From contig NZ_FNPF01000002.1 in NCBI RefSeq assembly GCF_900107235.1, forward strand, positions 310,001-374,000: a DNA stretch of 64,000 nt, given 5' to 3'. A program made the translations under genes and the position numbers. The notes under the pieces were generated by a model. The model searched no databases. It saw nothing but the letters and a program-made list of their open reading frames with translations, and was not told where the DNA came from. This DNA is from Citreimonas salinaria (GTDB lineage Bacteria > Pseudomonadota > Alphaproteobacteria > Rhodobacterales > Rhodobacteraceae). Each line of letters opens with the position of its first letter. Positions within the stretch are counted from its first letter, which is position 1. Below are positions 1 to 8,087 of this stretch, piece after piece.

Positions 1-1064
1 TGGATTCGGGCTACACCCCCGCGACGATCGTGGTCGACGCCCCTATCGAGGTGGACACCGCGCAGGGCGTCTGGCGGCCGCGCAACGCGTCCAACCGGTT
101 CTACGGACCGACGCCCCTGCGGACGGGCATCGAGAGGTCGCGCAACCTGATGACCATCCGCCTGGCGCAAGAGGTGGGCATGGACACGGTCGCCACCTAT
201 GCTGAGCGGTTCGGCGTCTACGACGACATGGGCCGGAACATCGCCAACTCGCTGGGTGCGGACGAGACGACGCTGTATCGCATGGTCGCGGCCTACGCGA
301 TGTTCGCCAACGGCGGCGAGCGGGTCGAGCCCACGCTGATCGACCGCGTGCAAGACCGCTATGGCAAGACGATCTACAGCCACGAGACGGCGGCCGGCAA
401 TGCGCGGGTCTGCATCGATTGCGACGACGCCGCGCTGCCCGAGGGCCGCGCGCCGCGCATCATCAACCAGCGCGAGCGGGTGATGAACGCGGTCACGGCC
501 TACCAGCTGACCTCGATGATGCAGGGCGTGGTCGAGCGCGGCACCGCGGCCGCAACGGTGAACCTGCCGGTGCCCACCGCGGGCAAGACGGGCACCACGA
601 ACGACGCCAAGGACGTGTGGTTCGTCGGCTTCACCTCGAACATCGTGGCGGGCTGCTACATCGGCTACGACCAGCCGCAGCCGCTGGGTGCATCGGCGTC
701 GGGCGGCGCGATGTGCGGCCCGGTGTTCGACGAGTTCATGGAGGAGGCGGTGGCCAAGTATGGCGGCGGGCCCTTCGACGTCCCGGACGAGTGCCAGTTC
801 ATCAAGATCGACCGGTTCAGCGGTTCGCGGCTGTCGGACGACGCGAGCGGGCCGAACGTGGTGGCCGAGTGCTTCCGCGAGGGCGAGGTTCCGATCTTCG
901 GCATCCAGTTCGACGGCGGCTTCGCGGTCTCGGGCGATTTCGACCGGATCGCCCCCGGCGAGGAAGAGGGCCAGGCCCGCAACGTGACCACCTCGACCGG
1001 AGAGCAGGGCGTGGTGGGGCCGCGGGCCGGGTTCGGCACGCTCAGCTCGGGCGGGCTATACTGA
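1..1064 (+). CDS. mrcA: Penicillin-binding protein 1A, C-terminal part (5' end outside window)
   Basis: This is the C-terminal part of a class A penicillin-binding protein, which polymerises and cross-links peptidoglycan at the outer face of the inner membrane. The reading frame is already open at base 3, so the gene starts upstream and the transglycosylase domain and the SxxK serine are not in the window. What is visible is the second half of the transpeptidase domain: the SRN (SxN) motif near base 137-160 and the KTGTTN motif (KTG triad) followed by DVWFVGFT near base 580-630. After the KTG motif there is a short tail ending in a glycine/serine-rich segment. It is followed by prfB in the same direction, 173 bp downstream. 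The family is clear; mrcA rather than another class A paralogue is inferred from the sequence style and the prfB neighbour. Confidence 0.9.
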   Translation, partial: DSGYTPATIVVDAPIEVDTAQGVWRPRNASNRFYGPTPLRTGIERSRNLMTIRLAQEVGMDTVATYAERFGVYDDMGRNIANSLGADETTLYRMVAAYAMFANGGERVEPTLIDRVQDRYGKTIYSHETAAGNARVCIDCDDAALPEGRAPRIINQRERVMNAVTAYQLTSMMQGVVERGTAAATVNLPVPTAGKTGTTNDAKDVWFVGFTSNIVAGCYIGYDQPQPLGASASGGAMCGPVFDEFMEEAVAKYGGGPFDVPDECQFIKIDRFSGSRLSDDASGPNVVAECFREGEVPIFGIQFDGGFAVSGDFDRIAPGEEEGQARNVTTSTGEQGVVGPRAGFGTLSSGGLY

Positions 1065-1076
1065 CGGCGATACCGG

Positions 1077-1150
1077 GTGTCCCACGGTGGGACATCCCGG
1101 CGCCTGAACGATTCCAAGGGCTTGCAGAGACGCTTTAACCTTTCGTCAAC
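1077..1150 (+). repeat. Dispersed intergenic element, copy A (17-bp palindrome plus conserved tail)
   Basis: The gap between mrcA and prfB contains the palindrome TGTCCCACGGTGGGACA at 1078-1094, followed by a tail (CCTGAA..GATTCCAAGGGCTT..) to about 1150. A second copy lies on the opposite strand at 37147-37221. The two align without gaps over about 72 bp, with the palindrome identical and roughly three quarters of all positions matching. As RNA the palindrome can form a 7-bp stem with a 3-nt loop. The tail ends in TTAA-N7-TCAAC (1135-1150), a degenerate match to the CtrA consensus. The function is unknown. Confidence 0.75.
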
Positions 1151-1237
1151 GAAGGCCCCCGCCGGCCGGCGGCTTGCCCGCGCCGCGCCGGCCTGCTATC
1201 AGCGGCCGACATCCAATCAACCCGACCGGACCCGACC

Positions 1238-2362
1238 ATGCGCGCCGAAGCCCAGAACAACGTCGAGAAGATCCGCAAGTCGCTCGACCTGCTGGCCCAG
1301 CGGCTGGGCCACGAGACCGCCCAGCACCGGCTGGAGGAGTTCAACGCGCGCGTCGAGGATCCCGACCTGTGGAACGATCCCGCTGCCGCGCAGAAGCTGA
1401 TGCGTGACCGGCAGGGGCTGGTCGACGCGATGGAGGCCTACAACTCGCTCAAGCAGGAGCTGGAGGACCAGGTCGAGCTGATCGAGCTGGGTGAGGCCGA
1501 GGACGACGAAGAGGTCGTGGCCGAGGCAGAGACCGCACTGCGCGGGCTGGTGGATCGCGCCGCCAAGAAGGAGCTCGAGGCGCTGCTGGATGGCGAGACC
1601 GACGGCAACGACGCCTTCCTCGAGATCAAGTCCGGGGCAGGGGGCACCGAGGCCTGCGACTGGGCGCAGATGCTGGCGCGGATGTATGTCCGCTGGGCCG
1701 AGAAGCGCGGCTTCGAGGTCGAGTTGCAGGAAGAGACGCCGGGCACCGAGGCCGGCATCAAGTCTGCCACCTACCAGATCAAGGGCAAGAACGCCTACGG
1801 CTGGCTGAAATCGGAATCCGGCACGCACCGGCTGGTGCGCATCTCGCCCTTCGGCAAGGGCACGCGCGAGACGTCCTTCGCCGCCGTGGGCGCCTACCCG
1901 GTGATCGACGACAACATCGAGATCGAGGTGAACCCCGCCGACATCCGCATCGACACCTACCGGTCGTCGGGCGCGGGCGGGCAGCACGTGAACACGACGG
2001 ATTCGGCCGTGCGGATCACCCACGCGCCGACCGGGATCGTGGTGACGTCGTCCGAGAAGTCGCAGCACCAGAACCGCGACATCGCCATGAAGGCGCTGAA
2101 ATCGCGGCTGTACCAGCTGGAACTCGACCGCCGCAACGCCCAGGTCAACGCGTTGCACGAGGCCAAGGGCGATGCGGGCTGGGGCAACCAGATCCGGTCC
2201 TACGTGCTGCAGCCCTACCAGATGGTGAAGGACCTGCGCACCCAGCACGAGACCGCCGACACGCAGGGCGTGCTGGACGGCGACCTGGACCCGTTCATGG
2301 CGTCAACCCTGGCGATGCAGGTGTCGGGCAAGTCCCGCGCCGAGGCGGGCGCGCAGGACTGA
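1238..2362 (+). CDS. prfB: Peptide chain release factor 2
   Basis: RF2 recognises UGA and UAA stop codons in the ribosomal A site and triggers peptidyl-tRNA hydrolysis. The 374-residue product shows the SPF codon-recognition tripeptide at residues 203-205 and the catalytic GGQ motif at 247-249 (SSGAGGQHVNTTDSAVRITH). Length matches full-size RF2. The frame is continuous from its ATG, so there is no sign of the programmed +1 frameshift that controls RF2 in many bacteria such as E. coli. It sits downstream of mrcA with a repeated palindromic element in the gap, and runs toward a convergent XRE regulator gene. Confidence 0.97.
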   Translation: MRAEAQNNVEKIRKSLDLLAQRLGHETAQHRLEEFNARVEDPDLWNDPAAAQKLMRDRQGLVDAMEAYNSLKQELEDQVELIELGEAEDDEEVVAEAETALRGLVDRAAKKELEALLDGETDGNDAFLEIKSGAGGTEACDWAQMLARMYVRWAEKRGFEVELQEETPGTEAGIKSATYQIKGKNAYGWLKSESGTHRLVRISPFGKGTRETSFAAVGAYPVIDDNIEIEVNPADIRIDTYRSSGAGGQHVNTTDSAVRITHAPTGIVVTSSEKSQHQNRDIAMKALKSRLYQLELDRRNAQVNALHEAKGDAGWGNQIRSYVLQPYQMVKDLRTQHETADTQGVLDGDLDPFMASTLAMQVSGKSRAEAGAQD

Positions 2363-2425
2363 TCCGCGCGCCGCGTTCGATCCTCGCATTGCCGGGTGCC
2401 TCGGGCCGGTGCGCGGCGCGGGGCG

Positions 2426-3265
2426 TCACGAGATCGGTTTGTCCGGCTCCAGCAGCTGGCGGTGATAGGGCATCAGACTGTCGGCACTGACCAGACCGGA
2501 GGCGCGCGCGGCGGCCAGGACCTTGCCAGTCTTGCGGCCGAGATGCTCGTAGACCTGCCGTTCGAACCGGCGGCCGGCGACGTTCTCGCGCAGCGGACGG
2601 CTGGTGTAGCCGACCCAGTAATTGTTCTCGAACGTGGGCACGCGCGACAGGAAATTGTAGGTCGCCGTGGTCGCGCCCCTGCGGCTGACCAGCGCCGACA
2701 CGCCATCCTCCTGCGGCAGCACGGCGCCGCGGAATTCGCGCGTGCAGGGGTCGGCCGGCAGGCCCTGGCTGCGCATCGCCTCGCGCGCCTCGAAGCCGCG
2801 CAGGAAGCACAGACCGTCGGCGCGGAACACGTAGACCAGCCCCATCACGAAGCGGTTCGAATCGAGAAAGCTGCGGCGCACGAAGCGGTAGAAGCCGCTG
2901 GGAAAGTCCTCCTCGCGAACCGGCTGGGCGCTTCGGCCCAGGAAGTCGGCCACCGCCGGGTGGACCATCGGCCCCTTCACCGGCGCTGCGACGGATTCCA
3001 GGGGCTCGAGCAGGATGCGCGCATCGACGCCGAAATGGCGGCAGATCCGGTGCAGCAGGTCGGGCCGCGGAAAGCTTTCGCCGGCCAGGTAGCGGTTGAA
3101 CTGCGTGCGGTTGATTCCGATCTCGCGGCACAGCGCCGAGATCGATTCGGAGCGCGCGGTCAGCTTGCGCAGATTCGCGCCAAGCATGTCGCGGAGCGCG
3201 GCCGGATTCGGCTGGTGATCGTGTTGTGGTTGTTTGTCCAACGCAAATTCTCGCAGCAGTTTCAT
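2426..3265 (-). CDS. XRE-family helix-turn-helix transcriptional regulator
   Basis: A 279-residue DNA-binding protein. Residues about 27-82 form a XRE-type helix-turn-helix (LRKLTARSESISALCREIGINRTQFNRYL..., then PRPDLLHRICRHFGVDARIL), so it probably binds an operator as a dimer. The remaining 190 residues match no ligand-binding domain I can name; they are rich in aromatic and arginine residues (FYRFVRRSFLDSNRF, YNFLSRVPTFENNYWVGY) and may form a sensor domain. Rhodobacterial genomes carry proteins with this layout. The gene converges with prfB (63 bp gap) and diverges from the small gene at 3463. No target can be deduced. Confidence 0.85.
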   Translation of the reverse strand: MKLLREFALDKQPQHDHQPNPAALRDMLGANLRKLTARSESISALCREIGINRTQFNRYLAGESFPRPDLLHRICRHFGVDARILLEPLESVAAPVKGPMVHPAVADFLGRSAQPVREEDFPSGFYRFVRRSFLDSNRFVMGLVYVFRADGLCFLRGFEAREAMRSQGLPADPCTREFRGAVLPQEDGVSALVSRRGATTATYNFLSRVPTFENNYWVGYTSRPLRENVAGRRFERQVYEHLGRKTGKVLAAARASGLVSADSLMPYHRQLLEPDKPIS

Positions 3266-3462
3266 GCGCTTCCTCGCTTGCTTGCGGGTGTGTCAGGGGG
3301 TGACGCCAACCCGCGTCACCCCTGGTGCGCTTTAGCGCCAGAATGACCCGTTTCTGGTACAAAGTGCAAGCGGTCGACGCCCCTATAGTCATGTTGTCTG
3401 GCCCTGGATTCCGGCATCGTGATCGTAGCGGAAACGCAGGGGCAATTTGGACGGATCGCATC

Positions 3463-3768
3463 ATGGAAGATCGGATGTACGGAGTCGTTCTTTGGGCGGA
3501 TGCCAGCGAAAGCAAGGCTGTCATCTGGTGCGAAGACCATGGAAATCTTGCGTATTATTCCGAACCCGAAGTCTCGTTCGACTGCGGCGAGCCGCTGGAC
3601 GCGGGCGACCTGATCCAGTTCGACCTGCGCGAGGAAAGCGAGTGCCGCCGCGCCCGCAACCTGCGCCGCGTCGACCCGCAGCACGCGCCGGCGCTGCCCG
3701 CCCGGCTGCGCGGCGACACGCGCCAGCCGGCGTCGAACGTCATCAGCTTTCCGCAGCGCAAGCAATAG
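3463..3768 (+). CDS. Small conserved protein with a possible OB/cold-shock-like fold
   Basis: A 101-residue soluble protein of unknown function. I place the start at ATG 3463 (MEDRMYGVVLWADASESKA) because the protein-like sequence begins there; the open frame extends upstream but that stretch is arginine-rich and looks non-coding. The first 60 residues have alternating beta-strand-like segments (GVVLWAD, KAVIWCEDHGNLAYY, GDLIQFDLREE) reminiscent of a small OB-fold/cold-shock barrel, but the RNP motifs of true cold-shock proteins are absent, so this is only an inference. The C-terminus (PASNVISFPQRKQ) is polar. It diverges from the XRE regulator gene and is followed by an intrinsic terminator at 3807. 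Confidence 0.7.
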   Translation: MEDRMYGVVLWADASESKAVIWCEDHGNLAYYSEPEVSFDCGEPLDAGDLIQFDLREESECRRARNLRRVDPQHAPALPARLRGDTRQPASNVISFPQRKQ

Positions 3769-3806
3769 GCCTGGCACCGCACGCGGGTGCGGGCACATGG
3801 AGTGAT

Positions 3807-3840
3807 CGGCGCGCCGTCTTGCGGTGCGCCGTTTCTGCTT
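3807..3840 (+). terminator. Intrinsic terminator
   Basis: A 10-bp stem (3807-3816 with 3822-3831, one G-U pair) with a 5-nt loop is followed by TTTCTGCTT. It lies just downstream of the small gene ending at 3768 and in front of the convergent ilvH. Confidence 0.65.
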
Positions 3841-3880
3841 CCGGAGGCCGGCGGTTGACCGGTGGCGGGCAGGCTCGGGG

Positions 3881-4441
3881 TCAGGTGCCGCGGGCCAGCG
3901 CGGCGACGCCCGTGCGCGCGATCTCGATCAGGCCCAGCGGGCGCATCAGGTCGGCGAAGGCGTCGATCTTGTCGGGCGTGCCGGTCAGCTGGAAGACGAA
4001 GCTTTCCAGCGTCGAATCAACCACCTGCGCGCGGAAGATGTCCGCCAGCCGCAGCGCCTCGACCCGCTTGTCGCCCAAGCCCGCCACCTTCAGCAGCGCC
4101 AGTTCCCGCTCGACCGAGCGGCCCTCGACCGTCAGGTCGTGCACGTCGTGGACGGGCACGATCCGGCCGAGCTGCGCCTTGATCTGCTCGATCACCTGCG
4201 GGGTACCCGTGGTGACGATGGTGATGCGGCTGAGATGCCCCTGGTGGTCGACCTCGGCCACGGTCAGGCTGTCGATGTTGTAGCCCCGCCCGGAAAAGAG
4301 CCCGATGACGCGGGCCAGCACGCCGGGCTCGTTCTCGACCAGCACGGCCAGCGTGTGGGTCTCCTGCACGTCCGAGAATTGCGGCCGCAGGTTGTAGGCC
4401 GAGTGCTTGGACGAGCCCTTCTTGATCTTCAGCGCCGACAT
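3881..4441 (-). CDS. ilvH: Acetolactate synthase small (regulatory) subunit
   Basis: The regulatory subunit of acetohydroxyacid synthase activates the large subunit and usually confers valine feedback inhibition in branched-chain amino acid synthesis. The 186-residue product carries an N-terminal ACT domain (about residues 28-105: HTLAVLVENEPGVLARVIGLFSGRGYNIDSL) and the C-terminal ALS_ss domain. The N-terminal extension MSALKIKKGSSKHSAYNLR is typical of alphaproteobacterial versions. It is the second gene of the ilvI-ilvH operon, 84 bp after ilvI, with a GC-rich stem-loop in the gap. Confidence 0.96.
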   Translation of the reverse strand: MSALKIKKGSSKHSAYNLRPQFSDVQETHTLAVLVENEPGVLARVIGLFSGRGYNIDSLTVAEVDHQGHLSRITIVTTGTPQVIEQIKAQLGRIVPVHDVHDLTVEGRSVERELALLKVAGLGDKRVEALRLADIFRAQVVDSTLESFVFQLTGTPDKIDAFADLMRPLGLIEIARTGVAALARGT

Positions 4442-4496
4442 CGGGTTGCTCCTTTTCCGCCGCGCGGGCGGGTCCTGAATTCGTTCTTGCGCAAGG

Positions 4497-4519
4497 GGCG
4501 GGGGCGCGCGGCCCCCGCC
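4497..4519. other. GC-rich stem-loop between ilvI and ilvH
   Basis: A perfect 9-bp stem (4497-4505 with 4511-4519) closes a GCGCG loop. No U-run follows, so it is more likely an RNA-stability or processing hairpin inside the operon than a terminator. Similar hairpins with GCGC/GCGCG/CCGCG loops occur at 14168, 48060 and 63185. Confidence 0.6.
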
Positions 4520-4525
4520 GACAGG

Positions 4526-6280
4526 TCAGACCAGCACGGCGCCCTTTGTGCCGATGGCGTCCTTGGTCGAGGCCTCGCCCAGCAGCATCTTGTTGTGCGG
4601 CTCGCCGCTCGGGATCATCGGGAAGCAGTTCTCGTGCTTCTCGACGAGGCAGTCGAAGATCACCGGGCCGTCGTGATCGAGCATCTCCATGATCGCGTCG
4701 TCCAGGTCGGCGGGATCGTCGCACTTGATGCCCTTGGCGCCGAAGGCCTCGGCCAGCTTGACGAAGTCGGGCAGGGATTCCGACCAGCTGTGCGAATACC
4801 GCTCACCGTGCAGAAGCTCCTGCCACTGGCGGACCATGCCGAGGCGCTCGTTGTTTAGAATGAACTGCTTGACCGGCAGGCGGTACTGCACCGCGGTTCC
4901 CATCTCCTGCATGTTCATCAGCCACGACGCCTCGCCCGCGACGTTGATGACCAAGGCGTCGGGATGCGCGACCTGCACGCCGATCGACGCCGGAAAGCCG
5001 TAGCCCATCGTCCCGAGGCCGCCCGAGGTCATCCAGCGGTTGGGGTCCTCGAAGCCCAGATACTGCGCGGCCCACATCTGGTGCTGGCCGACCTCGGTGC
5101 AGATGTAGCGGTCGCGTCCCTTGGTGAGCGCCTCGAGCCGCGCGATGGCGTGCTGCGGGCGGATCACCGGGCCGTCCTGCTTGAACTTCAGGCAGTCGAC
5201 CGCGCGCCACTTGTCGATCTGCTTCCACCACTTGGTCAGGGCTTCGCGGTTGGCCTTGCGCCCGCGGGCCTTCCAGACCTTCAGCAGGTCCTCGAGCACG
5301 TGGCCGACGTCGCCGACGATCGGGTAGTCGGTCTTGACCACCTTGTTGATCGACGAGGGGTCGATGTCGATATGCGCCTTGCGCGAATGCGGGCTGAACG
5401 CGTCGATGCGGCCGGTGATCCGGTCGTCGAAGCGCGCGCCCACGTTGATCAGCAGGTCGCAGCCGTGCATCGCCAGGTTGGCCTCGTAGAGCCCGTGCAT
5501 CCCGAGCATCCCCAGCCAGTTCCTGCCCGAGGCGGGATAGGCGCCGAGGCCCATCAGGGTCGAGGTGACGGGGATGCCCGTCGCCTCGGCCAATTCGCGC
5601 AGCAGCTGGCTGGCGCCGGGGCCCGAGTTGATCACCCCGCCGCCGGTATAGAGCACCGGCTTCTCGGCGGTCTCGATCGCCTCGACCAGCGCCTCGATCA
5701 TCTCCATGTTGCCCTTGACCTGCGGCTGGTAGTGCCGCGAGCCGGCCTTGGGCTTCGGCTGGTAGGCGGCCGAGGCGAACTGCACGTCCTTCGGGATGTC
5801 GATCAGCACCGGGCCGGGACGGCCCGAGGTGGCGACGTGGAACGCCTCGTGGATGGTGGCGGACAGGCGGTCGGTCTCTTTCACCAGCCAGTTGTGCTTG
5901 GTGCAGGGCCGGGTGATGCCGACGGTGTCGGCCTCCTGGAAGGCATCCGAGCCGATCATGAAGGTGGGCACCTGGCCGGTCAGCACGACCAGCGGGATCG
6001 AATCCATCAGCGCGTCGGTCAGGCCGGTGACGGCGTTGGTCGCGCCCGGACCGGACGTGACAAGAACGACGCCCGGCTTGCCGGTCGAGCGCGCGTAGCC
6101 CTCGGCCGCGTGGACCGCGCCCTGTTCGTGGCGCACCAGGATGTGCCGGATGTCGTTCTGCTGGAAGATCTCGTCGTAGATGGGTAGCACGGCGCCGCCG
6201 GGATAGCCGAATACGACGTCCACGCCCTGTTCCTTCAGGGCCTGAACCACCATCTTCGCTCCGGTCATCTGACGTGTCAT
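4526..6280 (-). CDS. ilvI: Acetolactate synthase large (catalytic) subunit
   Basis: This ThDP-, FAD- and Mg-dependent enzyme condenses two pyruvates, or pyruvate and 2-ketobutyrate, in the first common step of valine/leucine/isoleucine synthesis. The start is ATG 6280 (MTRQMTGAKMVVQALKEQGV), preceded by AGAAGGAA; the frame is open further upstream but that stretch overlaps the attenuator. The 584-residue length is normal. The catalytic Glu lies in RHEQGAVHAAEGYARS and the SGPGATN motif follows. The metal/ThDP site reads GEASWLMN...NNERLGMVRQWQ, that is GEA where the usual motif is GDG; I recall the same substitution in related alphaproteobacteria, so the enzyme is probably active. Expression is predicted to be attenuated by the leader at 6353-6453. 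Confidence 0.96.
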   Translation of the reverse strand: MTRQMTGAKMVVQALKEQGVDVVFGYPGGAVLPIYDEIFQQNDIRHILVRHEQGAVHAAEGYARSTGKPGVVLVTSGPGATNAVTGLTDALMDSIPLVVLTGQVPTFMIGSDAFQEADTVGITRPCTKHNWLVKETDRLSATIHEAFHVATSGRPGPVLIDIPKDVQFASAAYQPKPKAGSRHYQPQVKGNMEMIEALVEAIETAEKPVLYTGGGVINSGPGASQLLRELAEATGIPVTSTLMGLGAYPASGRNWLGMLGMHGLYEANLAMHGCDLLINVGARFDDRITGRIDAFSPHSRKAHIDIDPSSINKVVKTDYPIVGDVGHVLEDLLKVWKARGRKANREALTKWWKQIDKWRAVDCLKFKQDGPVIRPQHAIARLEALTKGRDRYICTEVGQHQMWAAQYLGFEDPNRWMTSGGLGTMGYGFPASIGVQVAHPDALVINVAGEASWLMNMQEMGTAVQYRLPVKQFILNNERLGMVRQWQELLHGERYSHSWSESLPDFVKLAEAFGAKGIKCDDPADLDDAIMEMLDHDGPVIFDCLVEKHENCFPMIPSGEPHNKMLLGEASTKDAIGTKGAVLV

Positions 6281-6352
6281 CGCGTGTGTTCCTTCTACGA
6301 CGTCGTGTCTGTCATGGTCGCCTGCGCGCCGCGTCCTTGCGGAACCGCGCAT

Positions 6353-6380
6353 AAAAAAGCCCCCGGTTTTGTCCGGGGGC
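6353..6380 (-). terminator. Attenuator terminator in the ilvIH leader
   Basis: Read on the minus strand, an 8-bp GC stem (GCCCCCGG at 6373-6380 read in reverse, pairing with 6359-6366) with a 6-nt loop is followed by six U residues (6353-6358). It lies after the branched-chain-rich leader peptide and 72 bp before the ilvI start codon, the position expected for an amino-acid attenuator. Confidence 0.88.
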
Positions 6381-6405
6381 GCATGGGGAACCGGTCTGGT
6401 CGCCG

Positions 6406-6453
6406 TTACCGGGCCATGCGCCTGTGTCCTGCAATTACCACTAGGGAAAGCAT
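6406..6453 (-). CDS. ilvL: ilv operon leader peptide
   Basis: A 15-codon ORF (MLSLVVIAGHRRMAR, then TAA) begins at ATG 6453 on the minus strand, with GGAAGA about 6 nt upstream as ribosome-binding site. Five of its residues in positions 2-7 are Leu, Leu, Val, Val and Ile, the products of the pathway encoded downstream. It ends 25 nt before the attenuator hairpin. In known ilv/leu leaders, ribosome stalling at such codons when charged tRNA is scarce prevents the terminator from forming. The family role is established; this specific instance is inferred from sequence. Confidence 0.85.
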   Translation of the reverse strand: MLSLVVIAGHRRMAR

Positions 6454-6687
6454 ACCGGTCTTCCTTGCCGCGTGGCCGCAAACTATGCAGCCCGCGCAGG
6501 CCCGTCAACCGCGATTCGCAGCGTAATCGTGCCGTGGAGGCCAGAAATCTTTCCGAAAGTTGCGCAAATCCGGTCCGGTTGACGCGATCGTGTTCGGAAC
6601 TTCCGTGTCCGGGCGGGGGTTTCAGCCGGAAACACCGGTCCGCGGTGCCGCCCGACGGCCGAGCCGCAGAGGTCCGCAGGGGACAGA

Positions 6688-7920
6688 ATGCACCAGCTTC
6701 ACGCAGCCATCGCCGTCTGCGCCGTCACCGTGATCGCGCTCGGCCTGCTGTCCGGCGACATCAAGCGGTCGCCGCTGTCGGTGCCGCTGCTGGCGCTGGC
6801 GCTCGGGATCGCGACCGGCCCGGCGGGGCTGGGCTGGCTGGTGCCCGAGCAATGGGCCGAGGCACACCGGCTGCTGAAGCAGGCCGCGCGCTTCACGGTC
6901 GCGGTCAGCGTCACGGGCATCGCGTTGCGCACCCCGATCGAGGACCTGCGCCGGCTGCTGAGACCGGTCGGCCTGCTGCTGGTGTTCGGGATGCTGGGGA
7001 TGTGGGCGGTTTCGGCCGCGGTGTCGTGGTGGCTGCTGGGGCTCGCCCCGCTGACGGCGCTGCTGCTGGGCGCGGCGGTGACGCCCACGGACCCGGTGGT
7101 GGCGTCGGCCATCGTCACGGGCAGGGCGGCGGAGGAGAAGCTGCCGTCGCGGTTGCGCTCGGCCCTCTCGCTGGAGAGCGGCGCGAATGACGGGCTGGGC
7201 TACCTGATCGTGATGTTGCCGCTGCTGGCGCTGACCCTGCCGCCCGAGGCGGACGTGGCGGCGCGCTGGCTGGTGCAGACGTTGCTGGTCGGCGTCGTGC
7301 TGGCCGTTGTGCTGGGCGCGGCGATCGGGGCGATCACCGGCTGGGCGCTGCGCCGGTCGCGCGCCGCCGGGCTGATCGAGTATCATTCCTTCCTGTCGAT
7401 CTCGGTGGCGCTGTCGCTGCTGTCGCTGGCGGCGGCGGCGCTGGCGGGCAGCGACGGGATCCTGGCAGCCTTCGCCGCCGCGCTGGCCTTCAGCCTGACG
7501 CTGGACCGGTCGGACGGTTTCGCCGAGGAGAACGTGCAGGAGGCGATCTCGAAGCTGTTCAACCTGCCGGTATTCGTGCTGCTGGGGGTCATGCTGCCCT
7601 GGTCAGGCTGGGCGGAGATGGGCGCGGCCGGGCTGGCCTTCGCGGCGGCGCTGCTGGTCCTGCGCCGGCCGGTGGTGATCGCGCTGCTGGGCCCGGTGCT
7701 GGGCGGCGGCCTGGTCCGGCGCGACGCGGTGTTCCTGGGATGGTTCGCGCCGGTGGGGGTGGCGGCGCTGTACTACGCGCTGCACGCGATGGAGCGGACG
7801 GGCGACCCGGTCTACTGGCACGCCACCTCGCTGGCGATCGCGGCCTCGGTGCTGGCGCACGGGGTGACGGCAACGGCAGGGATGACCCTGTACGCGCGGG
7901 CGGCGAAGCGCCGCGCGTGA
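6688..7920 (+). CDS. Na+/H+ antiporter, CPA1 (NhaP-like) family
   Basis: An inner-membrane cation/proton antiporter of 410 residues with about 11-12 hydrophobic segments and almost no soluble tail. Two CPA1 hallmarks are visible: the TPTDPVV motif in an unwound helix (T134-D135-P136) and the ESGANDG motif with the N167-D168 pair that carries the ion. The GGSDG-like segment AGSDGILAAFAAALAFS lies in the second half. Its likely role is Na+ (or K+) extrusion in exchange for protons, contributing to pH and salt homeostasis. It stands alone, divergent from the ilv operon and upstream of the TRAP genes. The exact ion specificity cannot be read from sequence. Confidence 0.88.
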   Translation: MHQLHAAIAVCAVTVIALGLLSGDIKRSPLSVPLLALALGIATGPAGLGWLVPEQWAEAHRLLKQAARFTVAVSVTGIALRTPIEDLRRLLRPVGLLLVFGMLGMWAVSAAVSWWLLGLAPLTALLLGAAVTPTDPVVASAIVTGRAAEEKLPSRLRSALSLESGANDGLGYLIVMLPLLALTLPPEADVAARWLVQTLLVGVVLAVVLGAAIGAITGWALRRSRAAGLIEYHSFLSISVALSLLSLAAAALAGSDGILAAFAAALAFSLTLDRSDGFAEENVQEAISKLFNLPVFVLLGVMLPWSGWAEMGAAGLAFAAALLVLRRPVVIALLGPVLGGGLVRRDAVFLGWFAPVGVAALYYALHAMERTGDPVYWHATSLAIAASVLAHGVTATAGMTLYARAAKRRA

Positions 7921-7968
7921 TCGGGAAGCCTCAGGCCATGGAAGCCATGCGTGGCGTGCAAACCAGTA

Positions 7969-7996
7969 TTGCGTGAAACGTGCCATTCGCTATTTT
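7969..7996 (+). promoter_or_regulatory. Candidate sigma-70-type promoter for the TRAP operon
   Basis: TTGCGT (7969-7974) and TATTTT (7991-7996) are separated by 16 bp, about 90 bp before the binding-protein start codon. The match is moderate and no activator site was recognised, so this is only a candidate. Confidence 0.3.
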
Positions 7997-8087
7997 CTTG
8001 CGCAGGCGCCTTGTCTAGGGTCGCGTCACGAAACGATCTGCGCGGCGCCGGGGGCAACGCGCACAATAATCCACGGGAGGATACTAC

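Noticed and set aside
1135-1150. Possible CtrA binding site TTAA-N7-TCAAC upstream of prfB
   Set aside because: The second half-site deviates from TTAA(C), it lies inside the repeated element, and the other copy of the element lacks it, so it is not supported as a regulated site.
1238-2362. Programmed frameshift in prfB
   Set aside because: The RF2 frame runs unbroken from its ATG to the stop; there is no in-frame UGA near codon 25.
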